DNA of 64,000 nucleotides from Polytrichum commune (taxonomy: Eukaryota > Streptophyta > Polytrichopsida > Polytrichales > Polytrichaceae). Position 1 is the stretch's first letter. Each line of letters begins with the position of its first letter. Both the position numbers and the translations under genes were made by a program. The DNA lies in the NCBI GenBank assembly GCA_950295325.1, contig OX485808.1, positions 44,228,527 through 44,292,526 on the forward strand, in the 5' to 3' direction. Below are positions 62,816-64,000 of the stretch, piece by piece. A model generated the notes under the pieces. It was not told the origin of the DNA. It worked only from the letters and a program-made list of their open reading frames with translations, and made no database searches.

Positions 62816-62927
62816 CAAATTCAAGACGTCAATTCAGTAATATAGAAATAAAATATAAAAAACTCATATTAAACTTATGCATGATTTATATGGTGCATGC
62901 TTCCAATACAATGTGAAGAATTAAGAA

Positions 62928-63998
62928 TCAACCATCTAACTCCACCTCTTCTAGTGATAATGCCCTATGCTTGTTGGTTCTTGTGCCAATTTTCCAAGAT
63001 TCAAAAATACTATCCCAATCCATGAATTCAACTCCTAACCCATTTAGACTAACCCTCATTAAAGCATCTAGTGTGTCAAGGTTGAGTCTAGTTTTCCTTT
63101 CACTCTTAACCCAATTTTGCTTTGAAAAACCACGCTCACAAACAACAGTGCTAGTTGGGATCACAAGTATGGCTTGCCATAGCGACATCATAGTTGGCCA
63201 ATTAATCATGAACTCCCGGTCATTGCCACAAAAAACCCAAGCTTCTTGCATACTTCAGCGTTCACAAACGGAACATAACATCTCCACGAATTCTAGCAAT
63301 TCCGCATTGCATTGATTAACAAGGTCATCGCTCCAACGGAAATGTGTCACCAACCGGTTCAACCATTGTTTCGTTAATGTCCCTCTGTCCAATTCATCTA
63401 CGGGATAGTGCTTCGGGCTAAAAAGCCGGGCCGCATTGAAAATGGACAAGTCAAGAAATCGATCATTGAGTGAATCGATGATCTTCTGCACATACTGCCT
63501 CCCCAACATGATGCATGCCTCCAATGAGCCTCCTACGTCACACTCAGGCATGGAATCATAATGCAAGATATGCATTTTTTCACACCCAAAACTATCAACA
63601 TACAATATCTGCCCATTGGGTACCACCTCGCGGAGAAACTTTCCTAGGTGTTTGGTTGTCAGGCCAAAACTTACACCCAGATAGTGTCTACGAAACAAGC
63701 TGATTGTTACATCAATCGTAGAAGCTATGCTAGTGATATCTACAAGATCAAACTGAAACTTGCGATTGACCTTATTCAACTCTGATAATATATCAGCTAG
63801 CATGTGAATGAAAAATTGGAACTGAAGAGAAGTTAGATCCTTGTACCATGTGGGTTCTTCAACCTCCCAAATTTCTAAAATTGCAGGCATACAAATTACC
63901 AATCTTTCCATGACCAAGCCACGGGATAACCATCTCACCGAATGGATCTGTAAAGCTGCACGGGACTCTTCACGGAATGCAAGCAATAATTTCTCCAA
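62928..63998 (-). pseudogene. hAT-like transposase, 3' part, interrupted by one in-frame stop
   Basis: Two minus-strand frames, 63998-63255 (247 codons) and 63251-62928 (107 codons), are in the same phase and separated only by a TGA (63257-63255) and one serine codon. The upstream part has HSVRWLSRGLVMERL, the RW motif region of hAT transposases of the ZMYM6/ZNF862-like type. The downstream part has the hAT C-terminal dimerisation motif (WPTMMSLWQAILVIPTSTVV, then CERGFSKQNWVKSERKTRLN, ending near LDALMRV). Such proteins cut and paste DNA flanked by short TIRs and 8-bp duplications. The N-terminal zinc finger and first catalytic residue lie beyond the window edge. The single stop suggests a recently inactivated copy; a sequencing error or readthrough is possible. 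Confidence 0.85.
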
Positions 63999-64000
63999 AA

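Overview
The window is plant nuclear DNA, most likely from a moss. The evidence is spliced genes with GT-AG introns, telo-box promoters, a PPR protein with a complete E1-E2-DYW tail and the 101-residue P-L-S repeats common in mosses, an intron-rich cytosolic ribosomal protein gene, and a landscape full of plant-type DNA transposons. The moss assignment rests on the look of the PPR protein and is an inference.

Layout. Positions 1-21,200 are gene-rich: (i) a DUF2921-family multi-pass membrane protein (1664-4294, +); (ii) a DYW-type PPR editing factor (minus strand, main exon 6646-9396 or 9454), preceded on the same strand by three small exons (10688-9943) encoding an organelle-type presequence and the PDF motif of plant organellar single-stranded-DNA-binding (OSB) proteins; phases and splice sites allow these exons to join the PPR exon into one 1067-residue protein; (iii) a six-exon gene for 40S ribosomal protein eS4/RPS4 (15951-18065, +); (iv) a small three-exon gene for a probably plastid-directed glycine-rich single-span membrane protein (19280-20200, minus) with a second candidate first exon at 20468-20397. 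The regions upstream of (ii) and (iv) share a duplicated segment with a telo-box and a TGGGCC site.

Positions 21,200-64,000 are almost all repeats. Elements whose ends I can define: a CACTA element (22426-23399, TSD AAT) carrying a tRNA-like SINE head and a palindromic minisatellite; a pogo-like element (36196-36825, TA TSD); a Tourist-like element (38632-39209, TTA TSD); a foldback, Mutator-like palindrome (39776-41028, 9-bp TSD); a PIF/Harbinger-like element (57388-58581, TTA TSD); several MITE families; a 5S-rRNA-derived sequence (21380-21480, minus); a ~153-bp tandem array (33600-34390); and the 3' part of a hAT-like transposase with an in-frame stop at the right edge (62928-63998, minus). 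Two decayed ankyrin-PGG membrane-protein genes lie head to head (29290-30425 minus; 30830-31185 plus 35510-36190, plus).

The recognisable genes are not an operon. Two of them (PPR/PDF and the glycine-rich protein) appear to be nuclear genes for organelle proteins and share related upstream DNA; RPS4 also has a telo-box promoter. The most unusual candidate is the PDF-PPR-DYW fusion, joining an organellar ssDNA-binding motif to an RNA-editing factor.
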